Shown piece by piece: positions 12,129 to 23,539 of a DNA stretch of 64,000 nucleotides; the stretch's first letter is position 1; every line of letters begins with the position of its first letter. Under the pieces are notes generated by a model, which searched no databases, was not told where the DNA came from, and worked only from the letters and a program-made list of their open reading frames with translations. The stretch is taken from positions 31,284,001 to 31,348,000 of the forward strand of contig JAFFJZ010000004.1 of assembly GCA_018340375.1 (NCBI GenBank). The letters run 5' to 3'. Made by a program: the position numbers and the translations under genes. The stretch is from Gonatopus flavifemur (Eukaryota > Arthropoda > Insecta > Hymenoptera > Dryinidae).

Positions 12129-13227
12129 TGTTACGTCCCTCAGCATTTTTTCTGAAATATTTTCAAAAATCTCTCGTCCGTCGAGCGATCTCGAGGATTC
12201 GAGGGGCCATAAAATTCAGGAGGAGTTTGAGTGTGGTCGAGCTAGTGCTGGTGTACCGTTGGAAGGTTCGTCACTCCGCATTTCTGCACGAAAGATGTGT
12301 TGCAAATCCAAGAATCGATGGTTTTATTGCAGCTGTACCGAGTGAATCGAGTTTATAAAACCAGTGTGTAAAACACTTCTGTTAAATCTTTGTTTTCACT
12401 TTCGGATCTCTTGGTGATTAGCTATAGGACATCAATAATTCAAGAATGTAAATATGTCGCCCCATTGAAAATTCATTAATCAGAAATTATCTTTCATATT
12501 GAAGTTTATAGTTCAATTCTCAGACTTTCTTAGACTATTCAGCTTGAAAAAAAATCAGTTATGAACAATATGATGAACTATACTCAGATAATAAATAGAG
12601 AACTCTACACTTCCGTTCATAAGTATATAACGAACATACTTCAACACCTTTTGTTCAGAGTTTTCTAGACGTGAATTACGCATCCTTCGAACGGGTCCCG
12701 TGCGCTTCCAAGTCTGTACTTCTAATCAGTAAGGAACTTTGCCGCGGTTACGCTACCTAATCATAACTTAGGGCATCTTGTTGTTTGAGAGAACTGTGTT
12801 TTTTTCATTAATTCCGAATAAAGGTGACAACAAGTGAGATTCGATTGATTTGAATTAATTTAAACGACCTCGAACCCATCATCCCATCCAAGGAGAAAAG
12901 AGAGTGTTTTCCAGCAGAAGTAAGTTCAAAAGATTTCTACTCTACCTTCAATGAAATCATATAACCACAATCCAATTGGCTTTCTGTATGGGAAGTGTTC
13001 CTCAAGCTCGTTCAATCAACGTGGAATTTCAGTTCGAAATTTCAAAGTTACATTTTTAAACCAGATTTCCACTATTTGTCTATCAAAATAGATCGGTTTG
13101 TTCGTTTCAACTATAAAACGAATTGGTGTCAGAACCTGACTTATGTCATCTGAACCACACAACCCAACTTTGTGGTTTTATAGCGAATTTGTTGTTTTTT
13201 ACAATTCGTATATATAAAAACATCACA
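12129..13227. mobile_element. solo LTR inside LINE 2
   Basis: A 1,099-bp sequence starts TGTTACGTCCCTCAGC and ends AAAACATCACA, i.e. TG...CA. It is flanked by the 4-bp direct repeat CGAA (12125-12128 and 13228-13231). The LINE 2 reverse-transcriptase reading frame stops at its left edge and continues right after its right edge, so removing the segment and one CGAA restores a LINE-like sequence. An AATAAA lies near 12817. TG...CA ends and a 4-bp duplication suit a Gypsy-type LTR left after LTR-LTR recombination. Confidence 0.78.
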
Positions 13228-13531
13228 CGAACCTCAGGAATCGGAGTGACATGACAATTCTCCAAGATTTCTGGGAAGGTTGATGAAGTCAAAGAATGAT
13301 TGAAAAGATCCAGTGAAACATGAAAAAGAGCAGGAGAGCATAGAGGTAGATATCCACCCGGAAACCGTCAGGAGATCCACTGCAGGAATTTGAGAGACTG
13401 AAGAATCGAGCGAGAAGATCAGAAGTTATGCGAGGAAAAAAGAAAGGTCAGTCATCAAAAACATCATTTGGAGAAGTAAAGCTGATTGGATCTGAAGAGG
13501 AGGGACCAAAGACTGAGCAGAAGTAATCGTT

Positions 13532-13669
13532 GGGTGGGGGCCGAATCAACGAAAGGACAAATCAACGAAACCATTGGTTGAAAAGGAAGAGATGTATGAT
13601 GTATGATGTCTTATCCTTCCCAACTAACGGTTTCGTTGATTTGTTTTTTCGTTGATTTGGCCCCCATTC
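13532..13669. mobile_element. 138-bp MITE, copy 1
   Basis: TIRs contain GGGGGCC(A/G)AATCAACGAAA and its complement. Perfect 8-bp target duplications TAATCGTT lie at 13524-13531 and 13670-13677. The length, 138 bp, is the same as the copy inside mariner E (42414-42551). An 8-bp duplication is typical of hAT-type transposases. It lies between RT blocks of LINE 2. Confidence 0.88.
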
Positions 13670-13876
13670 TAATCGTTCAATAAATCCAGAGATACCATGA
13701 GGGAGAGAAACATGATGTTCAGATGGCTCACTGATTCTCGAACTCCTCAATTGATTCCACATCCCACGCGAATTGTGGGTATTTGAAAGCCTGGTTGCGT
13801 AATGATCTTTTCTCACAGTTCTTATAGAATTCACACTAATGTTCCTCAATCTAATGTATTTCGCTCTGGAGGAGAG

Positions 13877-13987
13877 GGATGGGGGCCAAATCAACGAAAT
13901 CAGTGTTTGAGAAGAGAGAGTGTGACGTATCTTTCTTTTCAACCAACTCTTCGTTGATTTGGTTTTTCGTTCATTTGGCCCCCATCC
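13877..13987. mobile_element. MITE of the same family, copy 2 (shorter)
   Basis: Ends GGATGGGGGCCAAATC and GATTTGG...TTTGGCCCCCATCC match the 138-bp MITE, but the interior is different and the copy is about 111 bp. Flanks GAGGAGAG and AAAGAGAG agree at six of eight bases, a probable decayed target duplication. Confidence 0.75.
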
Positions 13988-15085
13988 AAAGAGAGGTGAG
14001 AATTTCGCATGGACGATACCCCAGCCTTATCCCGCTGCTTGATGAGATCCTTAACGTCCAGGGTTAACCAGGGAGCAGGTGGTCGACGTTGGCGTATCGA
14101 GCGTAATCCAGCATGATAATCAAGTAGAGAAACTGAAGTTGAGTTTAGACGTTAAACATAATTATTTAGATCAGCACTCGGTTCGTGCCAATGTTGCATA
14201 GTTGAGAGAAGATTTCACTGGGAGGAGATATCCCCAAGGAGTACGTCTTGATGGGTGTGTTCAAGATATCGCTTTTGAACTGTTCTTGAAGGACATTTGT
14301 GATGATCAAAAGAGTAATTTATATAAATTGAATTATGGTGCGGAAAAATAGATGCATCTAGTTGTCCAGAGGACAAAGTCTTCTCCAGATCATCCACAAC
14401 ACAAAAGTCTAGCCAAAAAGATGGATTCGTATGGTGCGTTGGTTTATACGGTATCACAGAAAGATTTGTGCACGAGAATATGCGCTATAGAGAGTCACTA
14501 TCAAATGAATCGGAGCACATACCAGCATTCCAGTCTTTACCTTGTTCTGACAATCGCTTAAAATTAAGGTTATTTGGTCTTCAAGGTTGGAGAATCCAAC
14601 TTTAGGTGGTCGATAGACCACATCAACCAACAATTGGCTTGAACATGGTCCTGAAATCGAGACAAATAGGAATTCGGGTTTCTGGGAGTATGTATCAGAG
14701 TAGGAAGATGCTATGAATTCAATTTGGTATAAAGAGTCAATGTGTATACAGACACTCCCGTCGCCTGTCCGAACATGATCGCAACGAAACAGATTGTACC
14801 CATCAAGTGCAAATCATTCGTTATCATGATGAGGTGTCAGCCAGGACTCGGAAACAGCTATGACGTTGTAATGATTTTGAGCGACATAAGTACGAAACTC
14901 ATGAAAGTGAGCGGGGAGCGACTGGACGTTAACGTGGCAGCATGAGATAGATTTCACACGAGTGTCATGGGGTGAAAAATTTCCGATTTTAGGTCAGGAA
15001 ACTAACTCTTTAAGAGCAGATGCATCTTCAATACGAATAGGTTTTGAACCATCGTCTTTTTTACGAGAATCCAATTATCGGGAGC

Positions 15086-16084
15086 TCAAATATACTCATA
15101 GCCTTTAGACTTGGCGGTGGTCTTTGTCGTACGGAGTAAATTATGTATATCAGGAGATAGAAATTCATTCACATATATACGATTTTCAGAGATACTATGA
15201 TCAACTTCATTGGCTTTGAGTTGGCGCTTGTTTTTCTCGATTTTACTTATGATTCTACGTCGCAGGTTTGCGGATTTGAGACAAACTAAAACAGTGCGAG
15301 GTTTCTCTGTTCGTTTTGTACTACACATCCGATGGATATCTATCAAGTCACCGTCAACGAATGACACTATAATTACACCATATAAAGATTTGAACAATTC
15401 AATGAGATGTGCATTTTCCTTTTCGGGTAAATGCGAGATGGCAAGCTCGTTACCGTGGACGGCCAATTCAGGGGTAGCAAGTTTTTTTCCCATAAGGGAC
15501 ACTCGATCCGATCACAGTTTGTTTGTAGCGGTCAAGCTTGCAATATTCTCAGAGTAAGATTCCTGAGTTACGCAGCACTCTGTTATTTCAGAATCTAAAT
15601 CGTTACATTCCGCACCCAACTCTTTGGTATCTCTAATCACCTCACCAATGGTAGCTGCTAATTGATTCATTTCGTCAGGTAAATCAGTTAGTTTGTTTAG
15701 TTTCAAGTCCAACTCAGCATCGGTATTGGCTTGTTGTGTGACATACGAATCAAATTTATCAGACAGGTTATCAAGTGCCTAATCGAAAGAAGGAGAACAG
15801 TTTCTCATTTCAGAAAGTGAAGAGAAAAGTGTGGGTTGTTTATCGGTGCTCGAGGAGCTTTCATTTACTGATCCCGATCTGGTCCGGGGTAAATTCGCGG
15901 CTAAAATACAATCGTTACAACTATTGATCAGTTTTTCTCCTTTTTGAACTTCACACAGAGGCGTACATGTTGGATGAAAATTTCCAAAATATACGTCACA
16001 TGATACGAACTTTTTAGTCTCTTTTTTACAAATCCGGCATATAATACGGTCAGGAGTATCAGGGTTCTCTTTACTTGTTGACAT
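15086..16084 (-). pseudogene. LINE 2 ORF1: PHD finger, coiled coil and C-terminal domain
   Basis: ORF1 proteins of this LINE group bind element RNA. From the start at 16084 the minus strand has a PHD-like zinc finger, CRICKK...CDVYFGNFHPTC followed by CNDC, in the first 65 residues, then a Ser/Thr-rich linker. A second piece (15712-15512) has heptad-like Leu/Ile spacing suggesting a coiled coil. A third (15502-15086) has a basic stretch, TVLVCLKSANLRRRIISKIEK, and IYVNEFLSPDIHNLL, like the RNA-binding C-terminal part of LINE ORF1 proteins. The three pieces are in different frames, so the gene is broken. The order PHD, coiled coil, C-terminal domain supports the call. Confidence 0.72.
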
Positions 16085-16707
16085 TTCAGGATAAAATATG
16101 TATGTGAGAGGTATGATACAGGCTCAAATACGGAAGAGAACTGTACGTAACTTTCACGAAACCGATATGTCATAAAGAGCTGTGATCGTGCTGAGAATAA
16201 GAGGTAATGTAACGAGCATTCAGCGCAACTCCAAAGCCATGAAGAACAGTATCAACCAACTAAACAGTTGAACATCAGACCATATGACCGTTCGAGTAGA
16301 GACCATGTGGTGCTAGTGGTGGAGGTACCTAAATCAACAGACCTTGACCAAAGCGTTCAATATGAGTTCGTGAAAGTGATTGATGAACGCATCTACGGAA
16401 TCACGGACAAATAGTAGTTGCCCCACGTGACTTCGAAGATGAATCAACCGTTGGAGGTAACGCGGTGTTTGAGGAATGTTTCCCCACTCAAATATGGCAG
16501 CCCTCGTAGAACGATGACAGTTGAGATACGAAAACCAATTCCATAACCAGCACCATACAGATAGAGATGATGTGAAAAGCTCAAACAAAGGCCGAGCACA
16601 AGGATTGTGATCTGAAACACTTGATGAGGGCCCCGCAGGGCGAATACAGCAGGAAAAGCGAAAAGTTTAGAAAGCAGAGAAGAATACATGTCAGTAAGTA
16701 CTCACAG

Positions 16708-16732
16708 AGAGAGAGAGAGAGAGAGAGACAGA
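16708..16732. repeat. (GA)n tract at the LINE 2 5' boundary
   Basis: About 24 bases of GA repeats between LINE 2 5' sequence and unassigned DNA. GA tracts also mark both LINE tails, so the insertion may have targeted such a tract. Confidence 0.6.
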
Positions 16733-17546
16733 AAAATTGATTGTTGCGTGAGTGATATCTATAAAATGTTTCGATTATCATCTCAAATATCAATATTTGA
16801 ACTTCAGTTGACACGCAAAGGTTGGTTCAACAGAAATTGCCATGAACCAAACTCAATAGAACAATTTTATCCAAAATGGAAGTGTGACAACCTAGCCCTG
16901 CTGGAAATGCCGAGCATAATCAGGCAGAAAATTATTGTCAAGTTTTGGAGGATTTTCGTTTCGTGAGATCCGGTCAAAAAAACTGACAAACTCTATCAGA
17001 TTTTACCCGGAATGATCAAATAGGAACATCCTGTCACAAACTGATGAAAATGTTGCTACCTTGTTTTGACAGGGTATTCCAATATGGTAATTCCAGATCA
17101 AACCAGGGAGGGAAGTTGTCAGTTTTTGACCGCATTTCACATGACAAAAATCGTTCGAGACCTGACGAACTTTACTCAGTTCTGCTTGGCATTTTTAGCA
17201 GGGAGGTTCAAAGTCTCATTGAGATTCTTCCATTGGGATGAGGACAAGAGGAAAGGATGGGAACAGGAATGGATGGAGGAGTAAGATAATGAGTTACAAA
17301 AATTACTAGCGAAATTTATAGAACAACAATTACGGGACATCACTCATGCACAATAGCATATTCCACTATTATACAATAATGTAAGGATTTTAATCTCAAT
17401 CGGTTGGGAACCATAAGCACTATATTGACAACGAAATACTATGAATCTCAGTACAATAAGTAAATGAATAAATGTGTGCAATGGAATTTGACAAAATTCG
17501 AATATTTTCAAAGGGATGAAAAATAAAATCTGATTTCCGGTAGTTC
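16733..17546. other. no recognised feature
   Basis: Short open frames only; no motif, TIR or repeat recognised between the GA tract and mariner B. Confidence 0.5.
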
Positions 17547-17548
17547 TA

Positions 17549-18818
17549 TTAGGTGTACAAATAAGTTTCCGCGGTTTGTCAAAAGATGGCCCCACCAGAA
17601 GGTTATGGAGAAATTGTCAGATGTAAAACGTAATATCCCAAGTTTAGTCATCTGGCAACACCATAACCTTAAAGTACTAGTGATTCCGTATCAGCATCAC
17701 GTAATTTTTTTCGTGCAAAAATGTCAAGTTTTATTCCGAATAAGCATCATTTGCGGGAACTTTTGATTTACTTCTTTAATGTGAAAAAATCTGCAGCTGA
17801 GGCGCATCGATTGCTTCTAGAAGCATATGGTGAAGCTGCTTTGAGTGAGAGAAGTTGTCAGGAATGGTTTCAAAAGTTTAAGAACGGTGAGTTTGACGTT
17901 AAAGACAAAGAACGCAGTGGAAGGCCGAAAGTGTACGAAGACATGGAATTAGAAGTACTATTGGAGGAAGATTCGTCCCAAACGCAAAAAGAACTTGCAC
18001 TTACTCTACAAGTGACTCAACAAGCAATTTCACATCGTTTAAAATCGTTAGGAATGATTCAAAAACAAGGAAATTGGGTTCCATATGAACTAAAGCCGAG
18101 AGACGTTCAACGCCGATTATGCATGAGTGAAATGCTGCTTGCCAGGAATAAAAAAAAGAGTTTTTTGCATCGTATAGTCACTGGTGACGAAAAATGGATT
18201 CACTACGATCATCCAAAGAAGAGAAAGTCATGGGTTAAGCCCGGCGAACCATCAACATCGACAGCTAAGCCGAATATTCATGGAAAAAAACTCATGCTGT
18301 GTATTTGGTGGGATCAGCTTGGTGTCGTGTATTATGAATTGCTGAAACCAAGCGAAACCATTACTGGAGCTCTCTACCGAACACAATTGATGAGATTGAG
18401 TCGGGCACTTAAGGAAAAACGCGCCCATTACTACTCCAGACACGACAAAATTATTCTTTTACACGATAATGCTCGTCCACATGTTGCGGCGCCGGTAAAA
18501 ACATACTTGGAAACACTCAACTGGGAAGTTTTACACCAGACTTAGCCCCTTCTGATTATCACCTGTTCCGGTCGATGGCACATGGTCTGTCTGAGCAGCG
18601 CTTCACATCATATGAAGACACCAAAAATTGGGTAGATTTGTGGATAGCGTCAAAAGATGAAGAGTTTTTTCGACGGGGTATCCGAATGTTGCCAGAAAGA
18701 TGGGGAAAAGTAGTGGCAAATGATGGAAAATACTTTGAATAAAACGTAATGTACTTTTCATTTACAATAAATTCCTAATTTTTTATAAAAAACCGCGGAA
18801 ACTTATTTGTACACCTAA
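17549..18818 (+). mobile_element. mariner element B, complete ends
   Basis: A 1,270-bp mariner with near-identical TIRs: TTAGGTGTACAAATAAGTTT at the left and its complement, ending TTATTTGTACACCTAA, at the right. TA target duplications lie at 17547-17548 and 18819-18820. It contains one transposase gene with a short deletion. Confidence 0.95.
17721..18742 (+). pseudogene. mariner B transposase, inactivated by a short deletion
   Basis: A DDE/D transposase of the mariner family with a D,D34D layout. The start MSSFIPNKHHLRE is the usual start of Mos1-like proteins. Residues 1-110 hold two helix-turn-helix DNA-binding motifs, with KNGEFDVKDKERSGRPK between them. WVPYELKPRDVQ forms the linker, VTGDEKWIHYD the first catalytic block and LLHDNARPHVA the second. 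At about 18530 the expected PHPPYS codons are missing and the frame shifts, so the first frame ends at 18545. The rest, PDLAPSDYHLFRSM with the third catalytic Asp, then LPERWGKVV and a terminal KYFE at 18742, is intact in another frame. This single short deletion is the only lesion I see, implying recent activity. Confidence 0.93.
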
Positions 18819-18820
18819 TA

Positions 18821-19525
18821 TATTTTCTATATTTCAAATAAAAGCATTGTCAAAAATTTTAATCCACCTTCATGATGAAAATCAATCATAGAACTGAGAA
18901 AAGAAAGATTAAGAAGCCCTTACTGAAGTTCTCTCCCAAAAATCATCACCTCCATTTTCGATTGGCTTCGAAATAGTACCTGTTGGGTTTACTGAATGAG
19001 ATGGTTATGAAATGATAATCTAATATCCGTTCGAATAAAGATAAGGAAATTGCATCCAGAGAATCTGAAAACTGGTGAATATACAGGTGGATAATAATTA
19101 AAACAATTATGGATATTCACGTATGAAGGATCCAGAAGGTGTGTATTAGTTAAATTGAGCGGTATGATCCCAATTCATTATTGTTGCTGCAGAATTTGAA
19201 TCTCAAGCGAATCGAGGATAAATTGGAGGGATAGGAGAATGTGTGAACAAATATTCTATTCCCGGCAGTACAGAATGAATTTGAGTATTCTCTCAAAAAC
19301 CTTACCTATCAAACAAGAATGTAGAATGCAATCATGGAAATCGATGGAAAATATATCAAGGAGAATATCAATGCAGCAACAAAACGAATTGTATCAATAT
19401 AATATGTACAAATTAAGCGAAACACCATCTAGTACAACTTTGTGGAAATGGTTTTTGAAGATGGGCATCAAAGATACTGACAAGTAAATGGAAAGTACAA
19501 TTGAAGAGAAAGTAATTCAATATAA
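18821..19525. other. no recognised feature
   Basis: AT-rich spacer between two mariners. The open frame at 19239-19487 has no recognisable motif. Confidence 0.5.
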
Positions 19526-19527
19526 TA

Positions 19528-20768
19528 TTGGGTATGGGAACGAGTTTCCGCCCTTTTGGAAGAAGTGTTGCTGCTGATACTATTTTTGAGTTCACTCAAG
19601 TGCTATACTTGTGACATTTGTTACAAGCGTAAACATCATTCTTTATTAAGTGTCAAAAATGACAACGTTCGTCCCGACAAGACAGTGTTTGCGGGAAGTT
19701 ATGCTTCATTATTCTATTTCGGAGAAAAGTGCCACTGAAACGTATTGTGTATTGTGGAATATTTACGGTGATCACGCTCCGTCTAATACAATTCGTAAAG
19801 AGTGGTTCCGACCATTCCAAAGTGGCGATTTTGACGTGAGTGATGAAGAACGCGGAGGGGCACCGAAAAAATTCGAAGATGTACAACTGGAGCAATTATT
19901 GAATGAAGATGCATGTCGAACCCTAGATGAGTTGTCTGAAGAGTTGGGTGTTGACAGGTCGACCGTCGGTCAACGCTTGCACAAGATGGGGATGGTCCAA
20001 AAAGCTGGTAATTTGGTGCCGCATCAACTACAGGAGAAAGATATCGAGAGACGTTTGGTAACGTGCGAGATGCTCCTTGGACGGCAGAAAAGAAAGGTTT
20101 TCTGCATCGTATTGTCACTGGCGATGGAAAATGGATCTATTACGAGAAATCCTAAGCGTCGAAAAAGTTGGGGGCTGCTGGGTGTACCAGGTCCATCGAC
20201 ACCGGAAACACATATACATGCTTCAAAGATTATGTTTCGCATCTGGTGGGACCAGAAAGGTGTCATTTATTATGAACTTCTCAAACCGTCAGGAACAATC
20301 ACTGGCGATCGTAACAGACTACAGCTAATACGTTTGAATCGAGCTCTACAAGAAAAACGACCGGAATGGGACGGTAGACATGATAAACTCATCTTGCTGC
20401 ATGATAATGCTAGGCCACATGTTGCTCAACCTGTTAAAAAATATTTGGAAGGAGTGAATTGGGAAATCTTGCCCCACCCGTCGTATTCCCCAGACGTTGC
20501 GCCTTCGAATTATCATCAATTTCGATCTATGCAATCAGCCCTTACTGGAGAGCGGCTTACTTCTCACGAAAGTGTCGAAAAATGGCTCAATTAATGGATC
20601 GAGTCAGAAGAACCTGCTCCTTCCCTCCGAAGAATCCGTATGCTGCCTGAAAGATGGGCAAAAGTGGTCGCTTCCAATGGTGCATACTTTGAATAACATT
20701 ATGTAATAATCCATCGTTTGAATCGAAATCAACTTGCTTGAAAAAGGGCGGAAACTTATCACCTCACA
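19528..20768 (+). mobile_element. mariner element C
   Basis: A 1,241-bp mariner. The inner TIR part, AGTTTCCGCCCTTTT, is shared by both ends, with the right end reading AAAAAGGGCGGAAACTTATC. The outer TIR bases are less well matched. TA lies at 19526-19527 and 20769-20770. It contains a transposase pseudogene. Confidence 0.85.
19659..20696 (+). pseudogene. mariner C transposase with lost catalytic residues
   Basis: A Mos1-like mariner transposase. The start MTTFVPTRQCLREVML is at 19659, and an ATG nine bases upstream is also in frame. The helix-turn-helix region contains FQSGDFDVSDEERGG and VDRSTVGQRLHKMGMVQK. Around 20095-20150 two compensating indels replace the first catalytic block; the expected TGDGKWIYYE is visible in a neighbouring frame. 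HDNARPHVAQPV is intact. The third catalytic Asp, in APSDYH, reads APSNYH, an Asp-to-Asn change. A stop at 20592-20594 is followed by LPERWAKVVASNGAYFE ending at 20696. The gene is dead by three independent lesions, so it is older than mariner B. Confidence 0.92.
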
Positions 20769-20774
20769 TAATTT

Positions 20775-21480
20775 GAATGTTGCTCGTTGCGAACATGTAT
20801 AGGTATGTGCGCAGCCCTTCCTCTCGATATAGGCTTGAGAAAGGTAATGTGCGTAACTACGAGTTAGTCGTTACGCCGCCGTTTGGGTAATCATATCGAT
20901 TGAACTCTGGTTTTCTGTTTGCGTCACCTTTAGTGATCGTTGCGCGCCTTTTTTCTTGTTGCACGGTGATACTGTTCCGTGAGAGCCTTATCAGCTCAAG
21001 TATGTTCAGAAAGAGTCAATCTTTGTGAGTGAGATCTGATCCGCTGATCATTTCCATTGTTATTTCATCTTCTGATTTCAAACCGTGATTGTGGAGTCAT
21101 TTATCCGGACGAGGCGTGGCGGCTCGCGTATCGATCCACGAGATCGAGAATCCATGCGGAGTTGTGTTCGCTTCTTGTGTATTCATGGTACAAAGAGTGG
21201 GTTTTTTAGAGTGAATACGGTGTGCGATGTGTGTACTTAATTCATGTAGTGCTCTTCATTGTTTTTCTTTTGAGCTCATTTCGAGTTCTTACATTGTTTA
21301 TAGAGAGTGAATAAACTGCTCTAAGGAACCTTGTGTGATTCATTTCAAGCCCAGGCCTAATCCGAGCTATCATTAATAGTTAGTGTCGTTCTTTATCAGT
21401 TTTCTGAGAAGATCAAACAGAGGGTACTCCTTCAGAGTCAATCCTCCTTGACTTCTACAGTCGCATTTCTTCTACAACAC
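20775..21480 (+). mobile_element. LTR-like sequence related to the LTR at 34060
   Basis: Scattered but collinear similarity to the solo LTR at 34060-34795: CCTCTCG..ATAGG.TTGAG, CCGTGAGAG, GATCC.CTGATCA, CC.GGCCT.AT..GAGCT and a TACTCCTTC.GAGT block, in the same order and orientation. An AATAAA is present near 21308. It begins near TGTTGCTCGTTGCG just after mariner C and ends near TTCTACAACA. I could not find a target duplication, so the ends are uncertain. Confidence 0.45.
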
Positions 21481-23539
21481 TGGATTTATGATGGCACTTG
21501 ATAGTCTGAATATCGTACCTTATCGTTCATCCTTATTATACACATTATGGGAAACAGCTCAATGCAAACAACTGATTCTCAAAACCATTCCACACCGTGC
21601 AGTTATAAGTCGAAACGAAATCAAACAAAACGCTTCTCATGCATAGATCAAAGAATATCAACTTACAATTTCATTTGTGGAGAATGATCAGAACAGGTTT
21701 CTGCGAACATGAAGAAATCATATAAAAAAGCATGTTCTAGGAAACGGACATGAATTTCCCCCCCAACGAATGTGATGAGAAGGGTTAGCAAAGAATCCAA
21801 ACACATCAATTTCATTACAAATGAATCCAACCGTTGTCTACTTCCAAAAAAAAAATGCTGAACTAATCAAAAATTCGCAAAAAGCTTGATCATGTGCCTG
21901 GTATAATCTTCTGTATCAAACTGGAGAAAAAATCACTTTATATTAGATAAGAAGTTACGTTTTGCCAGGTTCGTTGATGAGCATTCCAGCATTGTCAAAC
22001 ATGCACCTCCAGCCCTTCAGTATACATATGATTGATTGTGAATACTGGATAATCGAATGGGAAAAGTAATTTTTTATCAAAATTTCTCTCAATACATCAT
22101 TATGCATACATCTTTCAGAGTCGAAACGGTTTTTTTTGAATATGTAATCATGAAATGTTTCAACTATAGGTCTTGTATGACGTACATGGAGTATATTATG
22201 CATGAATGAATTTGCGACTTGGACCATAGTATTTACGATTTCCCCATCTTCGACTTTTGCATTATGTGCACATATATGACAACTTGATCGAAGTTTTTCA
22301 ATTTCACGATCATGAGTGAGGAATTCTCTCAAGTCATTCAAATTCATTTCATTTATTGGTGCATTCTTATTGGAATTTGAATTCAATTCTACTGTAGTAG
22401 AAGATAACTCAATATCTGTGATAGGAATTGTGATGGAGTTTTCTATACGCTTCAATATTCAGAACTATCTTTTTCACAATTTGATCTGAAAAGTGATCCA
22501 TTAGAAAATGCATTCAAAAGTAAAGTTTCATGAAATTCCGAAAATTGTTGAATAAAGGACGAATATTGCGAACACCGTGTTGTAAAATTCGTCAAAAAAA
22601 GTTTTCCAACGGATCTTGGGTGAAATGCCTGCCAACAAAAGTTTTAAAACCATAATTTTGTAAACGTGATTTGAAATCTTTGAAGTTTTCCAAAGTGAGG
22701 ATCCAATTTTGTCGAACTATTGGATTCGCTCTATCATTCTGCGTTCTCAGCACATATATCATGCTAAAAATTACTTTAATACCTTTTCCTCATACTTGCG
22801 TCACATCTTTGGCATCTGCCTAACTTCTATTCAAGACTCTTCTACCTCGGCTATTGGATCCACTATTGACTGAATAAGAACAAATATGGGAGAATTTCAA
22901 TAAAATTGCAGTATCTACAGCCTCAGCTGGTAACTGCTTCGATCCGCAAACACTTTTACCTTGATCGAACGCTTTTTGATGATTATAAGTTGAAACACTA
23001 GTACTGAACACTTGAGCACAAGATTGAACTTTCATTTCCTCCATTTCATCTGGAACGACATGATAATCTGTCAATTCACTTATTAAAGCTGTGGTGGAAA
23101 TTCCATGAAAATTGGATGATAGGAACGGAAGTTATCCACATCATAACGGTGTTTACGAAATTTTTGAATTTTGTTCCGAAGGTCAATGCTTACCACTTTC
23201 TTCCTCCAATTCCGATTTGTTCGCAAATTACAACATACAACTAACCCCCTCCCCCCACCCTCCCCCGTGAACTGATTATACTCCAAGTTCCATGGCATTT
23301 GGATGATACCAACATGGGGAAGGCATGCTTTCAAAATATTGTCGAATGGTGTGAATCGCAGAACAAAAATTTTCGAAAGTTTCCAATCGATTAGGATGAA
23401 ACTCATATGAGACAACCATCGGATCATCACCAGAACGTGGTATAAGTTTCATCGCAATCGGACGATAGGAAGCGGAGATATACGCGGTCGGAAAATCATG
23501 ATTTTTTCATAACATTTTCCTTCATCCCTGTCGTTCTTC
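21481..23539. other. no recognised feature
   Basis: Minus-strand open frames at 21955-22455 (166 codons) and 22820-23430 have no motif I recognise. The first includes a CHICAHN cluster and looks like degraded coding sequence, possibly an unknown transposon protein. A C-rich run lies near 23255. Confidence 0.45.

Larger units (their letters stand above)
10510..14460 (-). pseudogene. LINE 2 ORF2 pseudogene: endonuclease and reverse transcriptase
   Basis: Pieces appear in correct order on the minus strand. The endonuclease C-terminus (14457-14215) has THHTNPSFWLDFCVVDD. A linker at 14090-13990 has PWLTLDVKDLIKQRDKA, and 13876-13678 has YIRLRNISVNS and NTHNSRGMWNQLR. RT N-terminal blocks lie at 13410-13228 (TFPEILENCHVTPIPE) and RT palm sequence at 12120-11800 (STQAALLK). 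The FADD catalytic box (for YADD) is near 11360 with VDPSKTQCMIVG. A final frame (11118-10510) has ILPYFDYCCLAF and a FWNSLSSYI block. Stops and frameshifts occur between pieces. Reading resumes cleanly across each inserted element, which confirms those insertion boundaries. Confidence 0.82.
10276..16700 (-). mobile_element. CR1/Jockey-group LINE copy 2, near full length but heavily interrupted
   Basis: A second LINE of a related but distinct family. Its 3' tail is at 10276-10303 (GA/GATA-rich on the plus strand), its 3' UTR reaches about 10509, ORF2 runs from 10510 to about 14460 and ORF1 from 15086 to 16084. The 5' UTR probably extends to about 16700, near a (GA)n tract. Insertions inside ORF2 are a TA-type MITE (11536-11791), a solo LTR (12129-13227) and two short MITEs (13532-13669 and 13877-13987). 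The stretch 14460-15085 carries decayed endonuclease sequence. Confidence 0.8.

Noticed and set aside
16334..16588. Minus-strand frame with FVRDSVDAFINHFHELIL as an extra LINE piece
   Set aside because: It faintly resembles the endonuclease-RT linker of LINEs, but LINE 2 already has that segment elsewhere and the match is too weak to support.
21955..22455. 166-codon minus-strand frame as a gene
   Set aside because: Cys/His cluster is suggestive but too short and isolated to name; neighbouring frames are broken.
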